The notes beneath the pieces are model-generated. The model saw only the letters and a program-made list of their open reading frames with translations. It did no database searches and was not told the DNA's origin. A stretch of DNA of 64,000 nucleotides from an uncultured Eubacteriales bacterium (lineage in GTDB: Bacteria > Bacillota > Clostridia > Oscillospirales > CAG-272), in NCBI GenBank assembly GCA_949747515.1, contig CATKFO010000046.1, forward strand, positions 1-64,000, given 5' to 3'. The position numbers and the translations under genes are program-made. Below, piece after piece: positions 25,170 to 35,519 of the stretch (positions are counted from its first letter, which is position 1; the number at the start of each line of letters is the position of its first letter).

Positions 25170-25792
25170 TTTTTATCCACCTGTTCTTTTATGCTCCGCA
25201 TAATTTTCTCAATGCTCTCGCTATTGAATTTGAAGGACGATTTGTTAGCTATCAGGCGCGCGCTGATTGGAAGTATGACGCTTACGACTTCAAGGTCGTT
25301 TTCTTTAAGCGTGGTTCCGGTTTCCACGATGTCTACAATAACGTCGGAGAGCCCGAGTATCGGCGCGATTTCTATTGATCCGTTCAGCTTTATGATGTCG
25401 ATGTCCCGACCGAGCCCAGCGTAATAGTCGGACGCGATGGAGCAGAATTTCGTCGCGACGCGGAGAGTTCTATCGCCGTCGTCGTAAAAATTTTTAGGAG
25501 CGGCTACCGCCATGCGGCATTTACCCAGATTAAGATCCAGCAGTTCGTAAACGTCCGGAGAATATTCGAGAAGAATATCCTTTCCGGCGACTCCTATATC
25601 CGCCGCTCCTCTTTCGACATATATTGAAACGTCGGAAGGCTTTACCCAAAAGTATCTTACGCCTTTCTCTGCGTTTTCAAAAATCAGCTTTCGGTTGTTT
25701 TCTTTTATAGACGGGCATTCGTATCCCGCGGCTTCGAACATTGCGTATACTTTTTCTCCAAGACGTCCCTTGGGAAGGGCTACGTTCAGCAT
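25166..25792 (-). CDS. hisG: ATP phosphoribosyltransferase, short form
   Basis: The first committed enzyme of histidine synthesis joins ATP and PRPP. At 208 aa it is the short form, lacking the C-terminal regulatory domain, and therefore needs HisZ, which is encoded immediately upstream. Motifs include ALPKGRLGEKV at the start, DIGVAGKDIL, and the PRPP-binding VDIVETGTTLKEN. There is no gap between hisZ and hisG. Confidence 0.97.
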   Translation of the reverse strand: MLNVALPKGRLGEKVYAMFEAAGYECPSIKENNRKLIFENAEKGVRYFWVKPSDVSIYVERGAADIGVAGKDILLEYSPDVYELLDLNLGKCRMAVAAPKNFYDDGDRTLRVATKFCSIASDYYAGLGRDIDIIKLNGSIEIAPILGLSDVIVDIVETGTTLKENDLEVVSVILPISARLIANKSSFKFNSESIEKIMRSIKEQVDKK

Positions 25793-26911
25793 TTATATCT
25801 TCTCCTCTCCGCTATCCATACGTACAAGCTCTTTATAACGGAGTCTCGGCGGCTCCTTTTTCTGCGCGCTTACGGTTTTTCCGTCCGCTATAATTTTGTT
25901 AACCTTCTCCGCTACACGCGCCTTCCCGTCTTGTTCGTCGTAAATTAGCAAAACGTCGACGTCGCAGTCCGGCTTTGAAGCGTTAAGCTGCTCGAGAAGG
26001 TCGAGATACAAAGCGAATCCGACGGCTCCGGATTTACGCCCCATTTTTTGCACCAGCTTGTCGTAACGGCCTCCTGCGAGTATACCTTCGCAAATTCCGT
26101 CTACAAAACCCTTGAAGACTATTCCGTTGTAATAATTCATGTCGTTTACAACTGAAAAATCGTATATTATACGGTCGCTCATAGAAGATTTTTTAAGCAT
26201 CTCGGAAAGCTCCTTAAATTCTATGAGGGCGCTTTTAGCGTTATCTCCTTTGCAGGAAGAGCAGATTGACTTGAGATTTTCCAGCACCTTGTCTCTGTCT
26301 CCGTATACCGTAATAAAGGACGTAAGTATATCCGTATTTTCTCCGTCTATACCGTATTCGCGGCATAGCGCTGCAAGGTCGTGCGCGTTTTTTTCGGAAA
26401 TAAATCCGATCGCTTTCTTTTTAAAGGCTTCATCGGAGCATATTTCATCTAATACCTCCGACAAAATACCTACGTGAGAAATTTCTAACACGAATGAATC
26501 TGAAATCAGCGAAAGACTTTTAGCCGCAAGGTACGCCGCTTCATAAACGTCGTATAGGTCGACGTCGCCGATACATTCGAGCCCTGCTTGCATAATTTCC
26601 TTATAATTATGAGTGCTGTCGGATACTCTGTAAACGTTTTCGTTGTAATATAACTTTTGTTTATATCCCGGAATATCTTCGCCGTTTTTTATTATTGACA
26701 AGGTAACGTCCGGCTTCAGCGCCATAAGCTTTCCGTTGGTGTCGTTAAAGGTAATTATTCTGTCGCTGACCAGGAAATCCTTATTTCGTATGTATATCTC
26801 ATATTCTTCGAATTTGCTCATCTTGTACGGCAGATATCCGTATTTTTTATATAGTGATCGAAGTGAAAAAATAGCCTTTTCTTCGCTTTTCAGCAGTCGT
26901 TCGTCAATCAT
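25793..26911 (-). CDS. hisZ: ATP phosphoribosyltransferase regulatory subunit
   Basis: HisZ is a histidyl-tRNA synthetase paralogue that activates short HisG and confers histidine feedback. The 372-aa protein keeps the class II synthetase-like core, with NDTNGKLMALKPDVTLSI, YYNGIVFKG and GILAGGRYDKLV. It lacks the HisRS anticodon-binding domain. It heads the enzyme part of the operon, 25 bp downstream of the TrpR-like regulator. Confidence 0.95.
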   Translation of the reverse strand: MIDERLLKSEEKAIFSLRSLYKKYGYLPYKMSKFEEYEIYIRNKDFLVSDRIITFNDTNGKLMALKPDVTLSIIKNGEDIPGYKQKLYYNENVYRVSDSTHNYKEIMQAGLECIGDVDLYDVYEAAYLAAKSLSLISDSFVLEISHVGILSEVLDEICSDEAFKKKAIGFISEKNAHDLAALCREYGIDGENTDILTSFITVYGDRDKVLENLKSICSSCKGDNAKSALIEFKELSEMLKKSSMSDRIIYDFSVVNDMNYYNGIVFKGFVDGICEGILAGGRYDKLVQKMGRKSGAVGFALYLDLLEQLNASKPDCDVDVLLIYDEQDGKARVAEKVNKIIADGKTVSAQKKEPPRLRYKELVRMDSGEEKI

Positions 26912-26936
26912 TGGTTGATGGAGCCCTTTCTATTTA

Positions 26937-27254
26937 TTATATATCGCTTAAGTCTGAAGCGTCTTTATTTGCGGAAAGCCTTGGAAGTATTTGTTTGTAT
27001 CCTCCGGCCCCGTATTCGTAGCACTTGCTTACGCGGCTGATCGTCGCGGCGCTGGCTCCTGTTTCACGGCTTATCGCCGAGTAGCTTTCGCCATTGCTCA
27101 GCATTTCCGCTACCGCAAGTCTTTGGGACATATCGATAAGCTCCTTGATAGTGCAGATATCTTCAAGAAACGCGTAGCATTCGTCCGTATTTTTCAGACA
27201 CAGAATCGCGCGGCACAGTTCGTCTGTGCGGCGGCTATGCCAACTGTTGTTCAT
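26937..27254 (-). CDS. yerC: TrpR-family regulator (YerC/YecD, HisR-like)
   Basis: The 105-aa protein has the TrpR-like helix-turn-helix fold: the core LKNTDECYAFLEDICTIKEL is followed by the recognition helix region YSAISRETGASAATISRV. This is the YerC/YecD family, some members of which have been proposed as histidine-responsive repressors (HisR). Being the first gene of the his operon supports that role. GGAG lies 8 bases before the ATG. An imperfect 18-bp palindrome overlaps its own -10 region, so autoregulation of the whole operon is plausible. Ligand binding is not shown by the sequence. Confidence 0.9.
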   Translation of the reverse strand: MNNSWHSRRTDELCRAILCLKNTDECYAFLEDICTIKELIDMSQRLAVAEMLSNGESYSAISRETGASAATISRVSKCYEYGAGGYKQILPRLSANKDASDLSDI

Positions 27255-27364
27255 AATTGAATCTCCGTTATTAAGCGAGCGGCGTTGAATTCGTAGGCGA
27301 AGGCCTCGACTGTCCGCTTCGCTAAAACTTTATTATTTTATCGCTTTATCATAGCAGAGCGATT

Positions 27365-27401
27365 ATGTTATTATATTACCATACATGAGCGCGATTGTCA
27401 A
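27365..27401 (-). promoter_or_regulatory. Promoter and candidate operator of the his operon
   Basis: On the minus strand TTGACA (27396-27401), 17 bp, TAATAT (27373-27378). An imperfect palindrome (14 of 18 positions symmetric) from 27365 to 27382 covers the -10 box, as expected for a TrpR-type repressor. The leader to the regulator gene is about 110 nt and contains a GCGAAG / CTTCGC stem. Confidence 0.6.
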
Positions 27402-27431
27402 TAATTATTTTAAAATTATATCCTATAAAGG

Positions 27432-27454
27432 AAAAACGGCAGTACGAGCTGCCG
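27432..27454 (-). terminator. Intrinsic terminator downstream of carB
   Basis: On the minus strand CGGCAG, a 6-nt loop, CTGCCG and TTTTTCC. It separates the carAB unit from the his promoter only about 30 bases further on. Confidence 0.82.
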
Positions 27455-27521
27455 CCTTAGCTTTTAGACATGAAAAATATTTATTTGAATTCTTTATAGT
27501 TTTCAGGTGGTTTTAAGATAG

Positions 27522-27571
27522 TTTATTCAGAGCGCGCTTTAAAATAATATTATGCGTCGGCTCTGAATAAA
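27522..27571 (-). repeat. 12-bp perfect inverted repeat after carB
   Basis: TTTATTCAGAGC and GCTCTGAATAAA flank a 26-nt AT-rich loop, starting 20 bases past the carB stop. The following bases are not T-rich, so it is probably an mRNA 3' structure rather than the terminator, which lies further on at 27432-27454. Confidence 0.7.
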
Positions 27572-27590
27572 TAATTTTATCTCAGGCTTT

Positions 27591-30500
27591 TTACATGTCG
27601 ATAGTAGAGATTTCCGGGATTGTTTCTTCGAGCACGTCGAGGAGTATTCGCACAGTGTCTAGGGAAGTGAATATGGTTACTCCGTTCTGCACCGCGCAGC
27701 GCCTTATAGCTACTCCGTCTTCATAATGAACTCCTGAAAGAATCGCGCGCGTATTAAGAATATAGCTTACGTATCCGGCGCGAATAGATTTCAGTATTTC
27801 GTCGCTTCCTTCGCTTAACTTTCCGCGTACTCTGGTTTTTATTCCTCGTTCCTTAAGAAACGTCGCGGTGCCCGCCGTAGCCTCAATATTGAATCCAAGC
27901 TTATAAAAGCGTTCTACGAGCGGAAGGGCCTCTTCCTTGTCTTCGTCTGCTAGAGTAACGATTACCGTCCCGTAATCCTTCATCTTTATACCGGACGCCT
28001 GAAGAGCCTTGTACATCGCGCGGTTAAGTTTTTTGTCATAACCTATCGCTTCTCCAGTGGACTTCATCTCCGGAGACAGATACGAGTCCATTCCGGTCAG
28101 CTTTTCAAAGGAGAATGCCGGAGCCTTGACATACCAGCGGTCTTTATTTGCGGGAACCATGTCGGTTATTCCTTGGCTTTTCAGGCTTATGCCGAGCATC
28201 ACGTTCGCGGCGATTCCGACAAGATTATATCCCGTCGACTTCGACAGAAAAGGAACGCTTCTGGATGCCCTTGGATTTACTTCGATTACAAATACGTTTT
28301 CGTCTCCGTCAACGATGAATTGGATGTTGAACAGTCCTACGATTCCGATTCCAATCCCCAGCTTTGTCGTAAATTCGGCGACGGCGTCTTTAACCTTTTT
28401 AGATATGGAGAACGGAGGATAAACGCTTGTGCTGTCTCCGGAGTGAACTCCTGTGCGCTCTACCAGCTCCATTATTCCTGGAATGAATACGTCCTCTCCG
28501 TCGCATATAGCGTCGACCTCCACCTCTTTGCCGACGAGATATTTGTCGACGAGAACTGGTTTGTCAACGTCTACCTTAACCGCGTTGTTGAGATAGTGGC
28601 GGAGCATTTTTTCATTGGCGACGATCTCCATTGCCCGTCCGCCGAGGACGAAGCTCGGACGTACCAGCACGGGATATCCTATTCTCCGGGCGGCTTCGAC
28701 GCCTCCTTCAATATCCGTTACGGCTTCACCCTTGGGATTTGGAATTTCAAGATCCTTGATTAGCGCGTCGAACGCGTCTCGGTTTTCGGCCTTTTCAATG
28801 GCGTCGCAGTCGGTTCCGATAATTTTGACTCCGCGTCTCGTCAGCGGCTCGGCTAGGTTGACGGCCGTCTGACCTCCGAGAGTCGCGACGACTCCTTCCG
28901 GATTTTCAAGGTGAATTATGTTCATAACGTCTTCTACCGTCAGCGGCTCGAAATAGAGCTTGTCGGCGGTATTGTAATCGGTGGAAACGGTCTCGGGATT
29001 GTTGTTTATGACGATCGCTTCATAACCTGCTTCACGTATGGCGCGAAGCGCGTGCACGGTAGAATAATCAAATTCAACTCCCTGTCCTATTCTTATAGGT
29101 CCGGAGCCTAGTACCACGATTTTCTTTCTATTTGAAACGATCGATTCGTTTTCATCCGCGTATGTGGAATAGAAATACGGAACATAGCTGTCGAATTCGC
29201 TGGCGCAGGTGTCTATCATTTTATATACGGGGAAAATTCCGTTTTTAATACGACGCTCGTATATGTCGGTCTCAGTAGTATCCCACAGTTCGGCGATGTA
29301 TGAATCAGAGAAGCCCATGCGCTTTGCTTCTATAAGAAGCTCGGACGCGTCTTTGTTCGCTTCCATTTCTTTTTCAAAATCAACGATTTTTTTAATTTTA
29401 TCAAGGAAAAACATATCTATCTGCGTAATATTGCAGATGCGCGAGTGATCGACCCCCATCCACATAAGCTGGGATATGGCGAAAAGCCTGTCGTCAGTTC
29501 CTTCCTTTATGTATTCGAGAAGCTCGTCCTCCGTCATATGTTCGGAATCGAATTTTTCAAGGTGAATGTGATTTTTTCCGTCTTCCAGAGAACGAATTGC
29601 TTTAAGCAGACTTTCTTCAAACGTGCGTCCGACGCTCATAACTTCTCCGGTCGCTTTCATTTGAGTTGAAAGGACGTTTGAAGCCGATGGGAATTTATCG
29701 AAAGGGAAGCGGGGCATTTTTGTCACGACGTAATCAAGCGTCGGCTCGAAGCAGGCCGGGGTGTTGGCGAGCTCTATTTCGTCAAGATTCATTCCTACCG
29801 CGATTTTTGCGGAAACTCTCGCGATGGGGTATCCGCTTGCCTTGGATGCGAGCGCGGAAGAGCGAGAAACGCGTGGATTTACCTCAATTACGTAATATTT
29901 GAAGGAATGCGGGTCAAGCGCAAACTGAACGTTGCATCCGCCCTTTACGTTAAGAGCTCGAATAATTTTCAGCGCGCTGTCGCGCAGCATGTGATATTCT
30001 TTATTGGTAAGGGTTTGGCTCGGAGCCACGACTATGGAGTCGCCGGTATGGATTCCAACCGGGTCGAGGTTTTCCATATTACATACGGTGATTGCTGTGT
30101 CGTTGGCGTCGCGCATAACCTCGTATTCAATTTCTTTATATCCTTTGATGCTCTTTTCTACAAGAGCCTGATGAACGGGAGAAAGCGCGAGCGCGTTTTT
30201 CATAATTGAGCGCAGTTCTTCTGGATCGTTGGCGAAGCCACCGCCGGTTCCCCCAAGAGTAAACGCGGGTCGGATAATAACGGGATATCCGATCGTGCGA
30301 GCTGCCTCGAGCGCCTCTTCCATGCAGTATGTAATCTGAGACGGAACCACGGGCTCTCCGATTCGTTCGCACAGCTCTTTAAACAGATTTCTGTCCTCCG
30401 CACATTCGATGCTTTCCGCGTCGGTACCGAGCAGTTCGATCTCGCATTCTTCCAGCACTCCCTTTTTGGAAAGCTGCATGGCCAAATTGAGTCCCGTTTG

Positions 30501-30776
30501 ACCGCCGATACCAGGAACAATGGCGTCTGGACGCTCATGCCGGCATATTCGCGCTACGTATTCGAGCGTCAGCGGTTCCATATAAACCTTATCCGCTATG
30601 GATGTGTCGGTCATGATGGTTGCGGGATTAGAATTGGCGAGGATAACTTCATATCCTTCTTCTTTAAGAGCAAGGCAAGCCTGCGTGCCGGCGTAGTCAA
30701 ATTCAGCCGCCTGCCCGATCACTATAGGACCGGAGCCTATGACGAGCACCTTTTTTATGTCCGTTCTCTTAGGCAT
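27591..30776 (-). CDS. carB: Carbamoyl-phosphate synthase large subunit
   Basis: CarB makes carbamoyl phosphate from bicarbonate, two ATP and ammonia delivered by CarA, feeding pyrimidine and arginine synthesis. The 1061-aa protein has two homologous ATP-grasp halves (about 1-400 and 550-935), each opening with a GSGPI-x-IGQ motif, and a C-terminal MGS-like allosteric domain (about 940-1061). The start at 30776 is preferred over an ATG at 30785, because AGGAGG lies 9 bases before the former and directly abuts the latter. It overlaps the end of carA by a few bases. Confidence 0.97.
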   Translation of the reverse strand: MPKRTDIKKVLVIGSGPIVIGQAAEFDYAGTQACLALKEEGYEVILANSNPATIMTDTSIADKVYMEPLTLEYVARICRHERPDAIVPGIGGQTGLNLAMQLSKKGVLEECEIELLGTDAESIECAEDRNLFKELCERIGEPVVPSQITYCMEEALEAARTIGYPVIIRPAFTLGGTGGGFANDPEELRSIMKNALALSPVHQALVEKSIKGYKEIEYEVMRDANDTAITVCNMENLDPVGIHTGDSIVVAPSQTLTNKEYHMLRDSALKIIRALNVKGGCNVQFALDPHSFKYYVIEVNPRVSRSSALASKASGYPIARVSAKIAVGMNLDEIELANTPACFEPTLDYVVTKMPRFPFDKFPSASNVLSTQMKATGEVMSVGRTFEESLLKAIRSLEDGKNHIHLEKFDSEHMTEDELLEYIKEGTDDRLFAISQLMWMGVDHSRICNITQIDMFFLDKIKKIVDFEKEMEANKDASELLIEAKRMGFSDSYIAELWDTTETDIYERRIKNGIFPVYKMIDTCASEFDSYVPYFYSTYADENESIVSNRKKIVVLGSGPIRIGQGVEFDYSTVHALRAIREAGYEAIVINNNPETVSTDYNTADKLYFEPLTVEDVMNIIHLENPEGVVATLGGQTAVNLAEPLTRRGVKIIGTDCDAIEKAENRDAFDALIKDLEIPNPKGEAVTDIEGGVEAARRIGYPVLVRPSFVLGGRAMEIVANEKMLRHYLNNAVKVDVDKPVLVDKYLVGKEVEVDAICDGEDVFIPGIMELVERTGVHSGDSTSVYPPFSISKKVKDAVAEFTTKLGIGIGIVGLFNIQFIVDGDENVFVIEVNPRASRSVPFLSKSTGYNLVGIAANVMLGISLKSQGITDMVPANKDRWYVKAPAFSFEKLTGMDSYLSPEMKSTGEAIGYDKKLNRAMYKALQASGIKMKDYGTVIVTLADEDKEEALPLVERFYKLGFNIEATAGTATFLKERGIKTRVRGKLSEGSDEILKSIRAGYVSYILNTRAILSGVHYEDGVAIRRCAVQNGVTIFTSLDTVRILLDVLEETIPEISTIDM

Positions 30777-31863
30777 TGTTTCCATCCTCCTTCATCATCC
30801 GTATAAAATTCTCGAATAAATATGAGCTGTCTTGCGGGCCGGGAGCGCTTTCCGGGTGATACTGAACGCTGAATATACGGTCATCGGCGCATTCGAGTCC
30901 TTCTACCGTGTTGTCTAGAAGATTCATGTGAGTTATATCCAGCGGCGTATTCTTCATACTGTCCGGATCGACGGCGTAGCTGTGATTCTGAGACGTTATT
31001 TCAATTTTTCCGGTAGTCATATTCTTAACCGGATGGTTGCCGCCTCTGTGTCCGAATTTTAATTTATATGTTTTCGCTCCGTATGCGAGAGATATTATCT
31101 GATGTCCTAAGCATATTCCGAAAATAGGATACTTACCGTGAAGCTTTTTAACTAGTTCGATAACGGGAACCGCGTCCTCCGGATCTCCGGGACCGTTGGA
31201 AATAAATATCCCGTCCGGACGCATAAATTCAACTTCTTCGGCCGACGCGTCGTACGGAACTATCGTTACGTTGCATCCGAAACGGTTGAGACTGCGTATA
31301 ATATTAAGTTTGATTCCGCAGTCTATCGCGACTACGTTAAATCTGGGATTTGGGGTGCGGGAATACCAACGTTTTTTGCAGCTGACCTTCTCTACCGCGT
31401 CGTGCGGAATAGGAGTTCGCTTTATAATCTCAAGGCCATCCTCAATAGTTGTTGAAATATCGGTGATAAGAGCCCGTCTTGATCCCTTATCGCGAATACT
31501 TCGGGTTAGCTTTCTCGTATCTACTCCGAATATGCCGGGAATATCGTTTTCCTCAAGAAGCTCTGAGAGGGTTTTAGTATATCGGAAATTTGACGGCATA
31601 TCGTTGTAGTCGTGAACGACGAGCGCTCCTATACTTGGATTTTTACATTCGAAATCATCGTCCGTAATTCCATAGTTTCCTATAAGGGGATAGGTCATGA
31701 CTACCGCCTGATATGTGTAGGACGGATCGGAAACGATCTCCTGATATCCAACCATAGACGTGTTGAATACGATTTCGCATACCTTGTCGCTGAAGCTGCC
31801 GAATCCGTATCCGGAGTATTCGGTTCCATCCTCTAAAATTATTTTTCGATCAAAATATTTCAT
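30769..31863 (-). CDS. carA: Carbamoyl-phosphate synthase small subunit
   Basis: CarA is the glutaminase subunit. The 364-aa protein has the N-terminal CPSase_sm domain (about 1-135, with [11 protein letters not shown]) and a C-terminal class I amidotransferase domain with SNGPGDPED, nucleophile motif [10 protein letters not shown] and histidine/glutamate pair in [11 protein letters not shown]. It is translationally coupled to carB. A 165-bp hairpin-rich region separates it from purA. Confidence 0.97.
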   Translation of the reverse strand: MKYFDRKIILEDGTEYSGYGFGSFSDKVCEIVFNTSMVGYQEIVSDPSYTYQAVVMTYPLIGNYGITDDDFECKNPSIGALVVHDYNDMPSNFRYTKTLSELLEENDIPGIFGVDTRKLTRSIRDKGSRRALITDISTTIEDGLEIIKRTPIPHDAVEKVSCKKRWYSRTPNPRFNVVAIDCGIKLNIIRSLNRFGCNVTIVPYDASAEEVEFMRPDGIFISNGPGDPEDAVPVIELVKKLHGKYPIFGICLGHQIISLAYGAKTYKLKFGHRGGNHPVKNMTTGKIEITSQNHSYAVDPDSMKNTPLDITHMNLLDNTVEGLECADDRIFSVQYHPESAPGPQDSSYLFENFIRMMKEDGNNA

Positions 31864-31921
31864 AATTTCCGCTATACCTCGTTAATTTAAAAGTTGAGAG
31901 GGAACGGCTCCGCCGTAAAGG

Positions 31922-32016
31922 CCGGCGCGTTCAGCCGAGCGCCGGATATAAGTTTCAGCGCGTTTTAAAGGTCGGGGAGCGAAGAGAGAACGTAAGTCTC
32001 GCCCACTCCCCGAACC
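31922..32016 (-). promoter_or_regulatory. Two hairpins between purA and carA
   Basis: On the minus strand the first hairpin (31970-32016) pairs GGTTCGGGGAG with CTCCCCGACC around an inner CGAGA / TCTCT region, followed only by TTTAAAA. The second (31922-31944) pairs CCGGCGC with GCGCCGG. The first may end purA weakly. Together they could form a carA leader. No PyrR-type conserved loop was recognised. Confidence 0.45.
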
Positions 32017-32028
32017 CGACGGGATTAT

Positions 32029-33297
32029 TTATTTCAATTCAATGTACGCGTCGCGCTCCGCTCCTACGGAAACGTATTTGACGGGACAACCTACGGCTCG
32101 TTCAATGAACTCGATATATTTTTTCGCCGCTTCGGGAAGCTCTTCCGCAGATCGGCATGAGGAAACGTCGCCGAAACCGTCAAGATATTCAACGACCGGT
32201 TTCGCTCTTTTCAGTCTGTCGCCCGAAGGGAATTTATCGGTCTTTTCACCGTCGATTTCATACGCTGTGCACACCGGAATTTTATCAAGATAGGAGAGCA
32301 CGTCCATCTTTGTCAGAGCTATATAGTCGGAGCCCTGCACGCTTACTCCGTATTTTGACGCGGGAACGTCGAACGGACCGACTCTTCTCGGCCTGCCGGT
32401 CGCGGCTCCGTATTCTCCGCCAGCGGCGCGGAGTTCTTCCGCTTCGTCGCCGAACATTTCCACTGTAAACGGTCCCTCGCCTACGCAGGTTGAATACGCT
32501 TTCATGATGCCTATGGAAAGATCAAGCTTATATCCCGGGATTCCCGCGCCGATAGGAGCGAAGGAAGCAAGAGTCTGAGACGAAGAAGTATAAGGATATA
32601 TCCCGAAGTCGATGTCTCTGAGCGCGCCGAGCTGGGCTTCGAACATGATGTCCTTTCCGGCGTCCGCGGCGCTTGCCAAATAATCGGAAACATCCGTAAC
32701 GTAAGGAGCGATGATTTCGCCGTACTTTGTCAGCCACTCCATTATGTCCTCTTCTTGAATCGGCGCATGACCGTACCCGGACACGACTATGTTTTTCCAC
32801 TCGAGAATATCGCGTACTTTGCTTCGGAGAATGTCGGGACGGAGGATATCTTCCATCCTGATACCCTTTTTCATGTATTTGTCGGAATATACGGGAGCGA
32901 TTCCTCTTCTTGTAGAGCCGAATTTTTTGTCTGCAAGCCGTTCCTCTTCAAGAATGTCGAGCAGTTTATGATAAGGTAAGCAAACTATCGCTTTTTCACT
33001 TATTTTCAGGTTGTCCGGGGTAATGTTTATCCCTCTGTCGGTCAGCGATTTTATTTCACCGGCAAGATGCTCCAGATCTATTACCATTCCGTTTCCCATT
33101 ACGTTTACCGTAGTTTCGCGAAGGATACCTGACGGAAGAAGATTAAGTATGAATTTACCTTTGTCGTTTATGACCGTATGACCGGCGTTATTTCCGCCCT
33201 GATAACGGCAGATGACGTCGTAGTCCGACGACAGAAGGTCAACCATTCTGCCTTTTCCTTCGTCGCCCCAGTTGATGCCGACTATTGCTGTAAGCAT
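32029..33297 (-). CDS. purA: Adenylosuccinate synthetase
   Basis: PurA condenses IMP and aspartate with GTP, the first step from IMP to AMP. The 422-aa protein is full length. It begins AIVGINWGDEGKGRMVD, the GTP-binding loop with the catalytic aspartate, followed by GGNNAGHTV with the catalytic histidine, and KFGSTRRGIAP. The start codon is unambiguous by homology, although AAAGG lies a rather long 14 bases upstream. Confidence 0.97.
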   Translation of the reverse strand: MLTAIVGINWGDEGKGRMVDLLSSDYDVICRYQGGNNAGHTVINDKGKFILNLLPSGILRETTVNVMGNGMVIDLEHLAGEIKSLTDRGINITPDNLKISEKAIVCLPYHKLLDILEEERLADKKFGSTRRGIAPVYSDKYMKKGIRMEDILRPDILRSKVRDILEWKNIVVSGYGHAPIQEEDIMEWLTKYGEIIAPYVTDVSDYLASAADAGKDIMFEAQLGALRDIDFGIYPYTSSSQTLASFAPIGAGIPGYKLDLSIGIMKAYSTCVGEGPFTVEMFGDEAEELRAAGGEYGAATGRPRRVGPFDVPASKYGVSVQGSDYIALTKMDVLSYLDKIPVCTAYEIDGEKTDKFPSGDRLKRAKPVVEYLDGFGDVSSCRSAEELPEAAKKYIEFIERAVGCPVKYVSVGAERDAYIELK

Positions 33298-33367
33298 AAG
33301 TAAATTTATTTCCTTTCAGATTTCTAATTGACTTCCAAATTCAGACGCGGAGTATAAAGGACTAAAA

Positions 33368-34063
33368 TCAGCCCTTGATTCTTGCGAGAACGTCGCTGTA
33401 TCCTCCGAGCACGTTGCCGAGATCGCGGCGGAAACGGTCTTTGTCAAGTTTCTCATTGGTCTTCGCATCCCAGAAACGGCATGAGTCGGGAGAGATTTCA
33501 TCGCAGAGAAGCAGCTCTCCGTCTGCACGGCCGAATTCCAGTTTGAAATCGATAAGACGAATTCCGGCTTTGGAGAACATTTCAACCATAAGGTCGTTTA
33601 CCTTGAGCGCGGCGGCTTTCATTTCGTCAAGCTCTTCCTGAGTAGCAATGCCGATAGCGGTAATCTGGCTGTCGTTTATCATTGGATCGCCGTATTCGTC
33701 GCTCTTGTAGCTGAACTCAACTACGGTGTTTTTCAGAGGAGAGCCCTCGGGTACGCCGTATTTTTTAGAGAAGCTTCCCGCCGCCACGTTACGAACGATG
33801 ACTTCAACCATAACGATATCGGCTTTTTTTGCAAGAACGGTGGTGTCGTCGATAACTTTAAGAAGATGAGTTTTTACGCCGTTTTCCATTAAATGATTGA
33901 AAATAATATTTGAAATCTCGGCGTTGAGTTTTCCTTTTCCGGGGAGATCTTCTTTTTTTACTCCGTTTCCGGCGGTAGCCGTATCCTTATACTTTATTAT
34001 GCATGTGCCCGGTTCTTCTCCTTCGTATACGATTTTGCTTTTTCCTTCATACAGTTTTTCCAT
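33368..34063 (-). CDS. purC: SAICAR synthetase
   Basis: PurC ligates CAIR and aspartate with ATP in purine synthesis. The 231-aa protein begins KLYEGKSKIVY and contains VRNVAAGSFSKKYGV, IDFKLEFGR and DEISPDSCRFWD, all typical. AAAGGG lies 9 bases before the ATG at 34063; the longer open frame upstream overlaps purF and is not conserved. It follows purF on the same strand. Confidence 0.97.
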   Translation of the reverse strand: MEKLYEGKSKIVYEGEEPGTCIIKYKDTATAGNGVKKEDLPGKGKLNAEISNIIFNHLMENGVKTHLLKVIDDTTVLAKKADIVMVEVIVRNVAAGSFSKKYGVPEGSPLKNTVVEFSYKSDEYGDPMINDSQITAIGIATQEELDEMKAAALKVNDLMVEMFSKAGIRLIDFKLEFGRADGELLLCDEISPDSCRFWDAKTNEKLDKDRFRRDLGNVLGGYSDVLARIKG

Positions 34064-34085
34064 TTTAAAAGACCCTTTCTTTATT

Positions 34086-35510
34086 TTAATTATTTTTACG
34101 CTCTGATAGCTTAGCTTCAAAGCGGTCCTTATTGGTTTGTTTTGGTATGGCGGTAGGATAAGTTCCGCTGAAACATGCGGAGCAAAACTCTTCGGTTCCT
34201 ATAAGCTCTCCCAACTCTTCAGGGGGAAGAAATCCAAGGCTGTCCGCTCCTATGATTTCCGCAATTTCTTCCGTGGAATAACGACATGCGATGAGATTTT
34301 CTTTAGAGTCTATATCCGTTCCGTAATAACAAGGATTCAGAAAAGGAGGTGCGGAGACGCGCATATGTATTTCCTTTGCGCCGGCGTCTCTCAGAAGACT
34401 CACTATCTGCCGGCTGGTGGTTCCTCTTACGATAGAGTCGTCTATCAGCACCACTCTCTTACCCTTTACAGTTTCACTGATCGGATTAAGCTTGATTCTT
34501 ACTTTATTTACTCTATCTTCCTGTCCCGGAGATATAAAGGTTCTGCCTATATATTTGTTTTTTATAAGTCCGATACCGTAATTTATGCCGGACGCCTTAG
34601 CGTATCCCAAAGCCGCGTCAAGCCCGGAGTCGGGCACTCCTACTACGACGTCGGCCTCTGCAGGACGGCGCGAGGCCAGTATTTCACCCGCCCGCATTCT
34701 TGCTCTGTGAACCGAAACTCCGTCTATAACGGAATCGGGGCGTGCAAAATAAATATATTCGAAAATGCAGGTTGTTTTTTTTGCTTTTTGTCTGCGGCCG
34801 GTAATAAAATGTATTCCGTCCTCGTCTATGGCGATTATTTCTCCGGGTAGAAGGTCGCGTTCAAACCGCGCTCCCACAGCCTCCAGCGCGCAGCTTTCAG
34901 ACGCTACGACGTACGCTCCGTCGGACGTTACTCCGTAGCATAGCGGACGGAAGCCGCGCGGGTCTCTGGCGGCGATCAATTTTGCGGAGGACATAAATAT
35001 CAGCGAATACGCTCCGTCTAGCTTGTCCATCGCGCGGCTTATCGCTTCTTCAATAGAAGGGGTGTGAATGCGCTCTTGAGTTACGATGTAAGCTATTATT
35101 TCCGTGTCGCTGGTCGTATGAAAAATCGCTCCGTTCATCTCCAGTTGGCTGCGAAGCTCGAACGCGTTTGTCAAGTTTCCATTGTGCGCCAGAGCTAGTT
35201 TTCCTTTTTGATGATTTACTTCAATCGGCTGACAATTGCTGCGGTTAGCGCTTCCGGTGGTGCAGTACCGAACATGTCCTACGGCCATATTTCCATATGG
35301 GAATTTTTTCATAACGTCCTCGGAGAACACGTCGTTTATAAGTCCGAGGTCTTTATGAGAAGTAAATACTCCGTCGTCGCATACGACGATTCCGCAGCTT
35401 TCCTGTCCTCTGTGCTGCAGGGCGTATAATCCATAGTAAACAAGTCCCGCCGCGTTAAGCGGTTTTGGTGAATATACTCCAAATACTCCGCATTCTTCGT
35501 GCAAGCTCAT
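34086..35510 (-). CDS. purF: Amidophosphoribosyltransferase
   Basis: PurF transfers glutamine nitrogen to PRPP, the first step of purine synthesis. The 474-aa protein is of the B. subtilis type: a short propeptide precedes the N-terminal nucleophile C7 in EECGVFGVYS. The class II glutaminase domain (about 7-235) is followed by a phosphoribosyltransferase domain with the PRPP loop VVLIDDSIVRGTTS. Downstream cysteines (for example in the last 60 residues, EFCSACFSG) fit the Fe-S cluster of that type. Confidence 0.97.
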   Translation of the reverse strand: MSLHEECGVFGVYSPKPLNAAGLVYYGLYALQHRGQESCGIVVCDDGVFTSHKDLGLINDVFSEDVMKKFPYGNMAVGHVRYCTTGSANRSNCQPIEVNHQKGKLALAHNGNLTNAFELRSQLEMNGAIFHTTSDTEIIAYIVTQERIHTPSIEEAISRAMDKLDGAYSLIFMSSAKLIAARDPRGFRPLCYGVTSDGAYVVASESCALEAVGARFERDLLPGEIIAIDEDGIHFITGRRQKAKKTTCIFEYIYFARPDSVIDGVSVHRARMRAGEILASRRPAEADVVVGVPDSGLDAALGYAKASGINYGIGLIKNKYIGRTFISPGQEDRVNKVRIKLNPISETVKGKRVVLIDDSIVRGTTSRQIVSLLRDAGAKEIHMRVSAPPFLNPCYYGTDIDSKENLIACRYSTEEIAEIIGADSLGFLPPEELGELIGTEEFCSACFSGTYPTAIPKQTNKDRFEAKLSERKNN

Positions 35511-35519
35511 ACTAATCTA

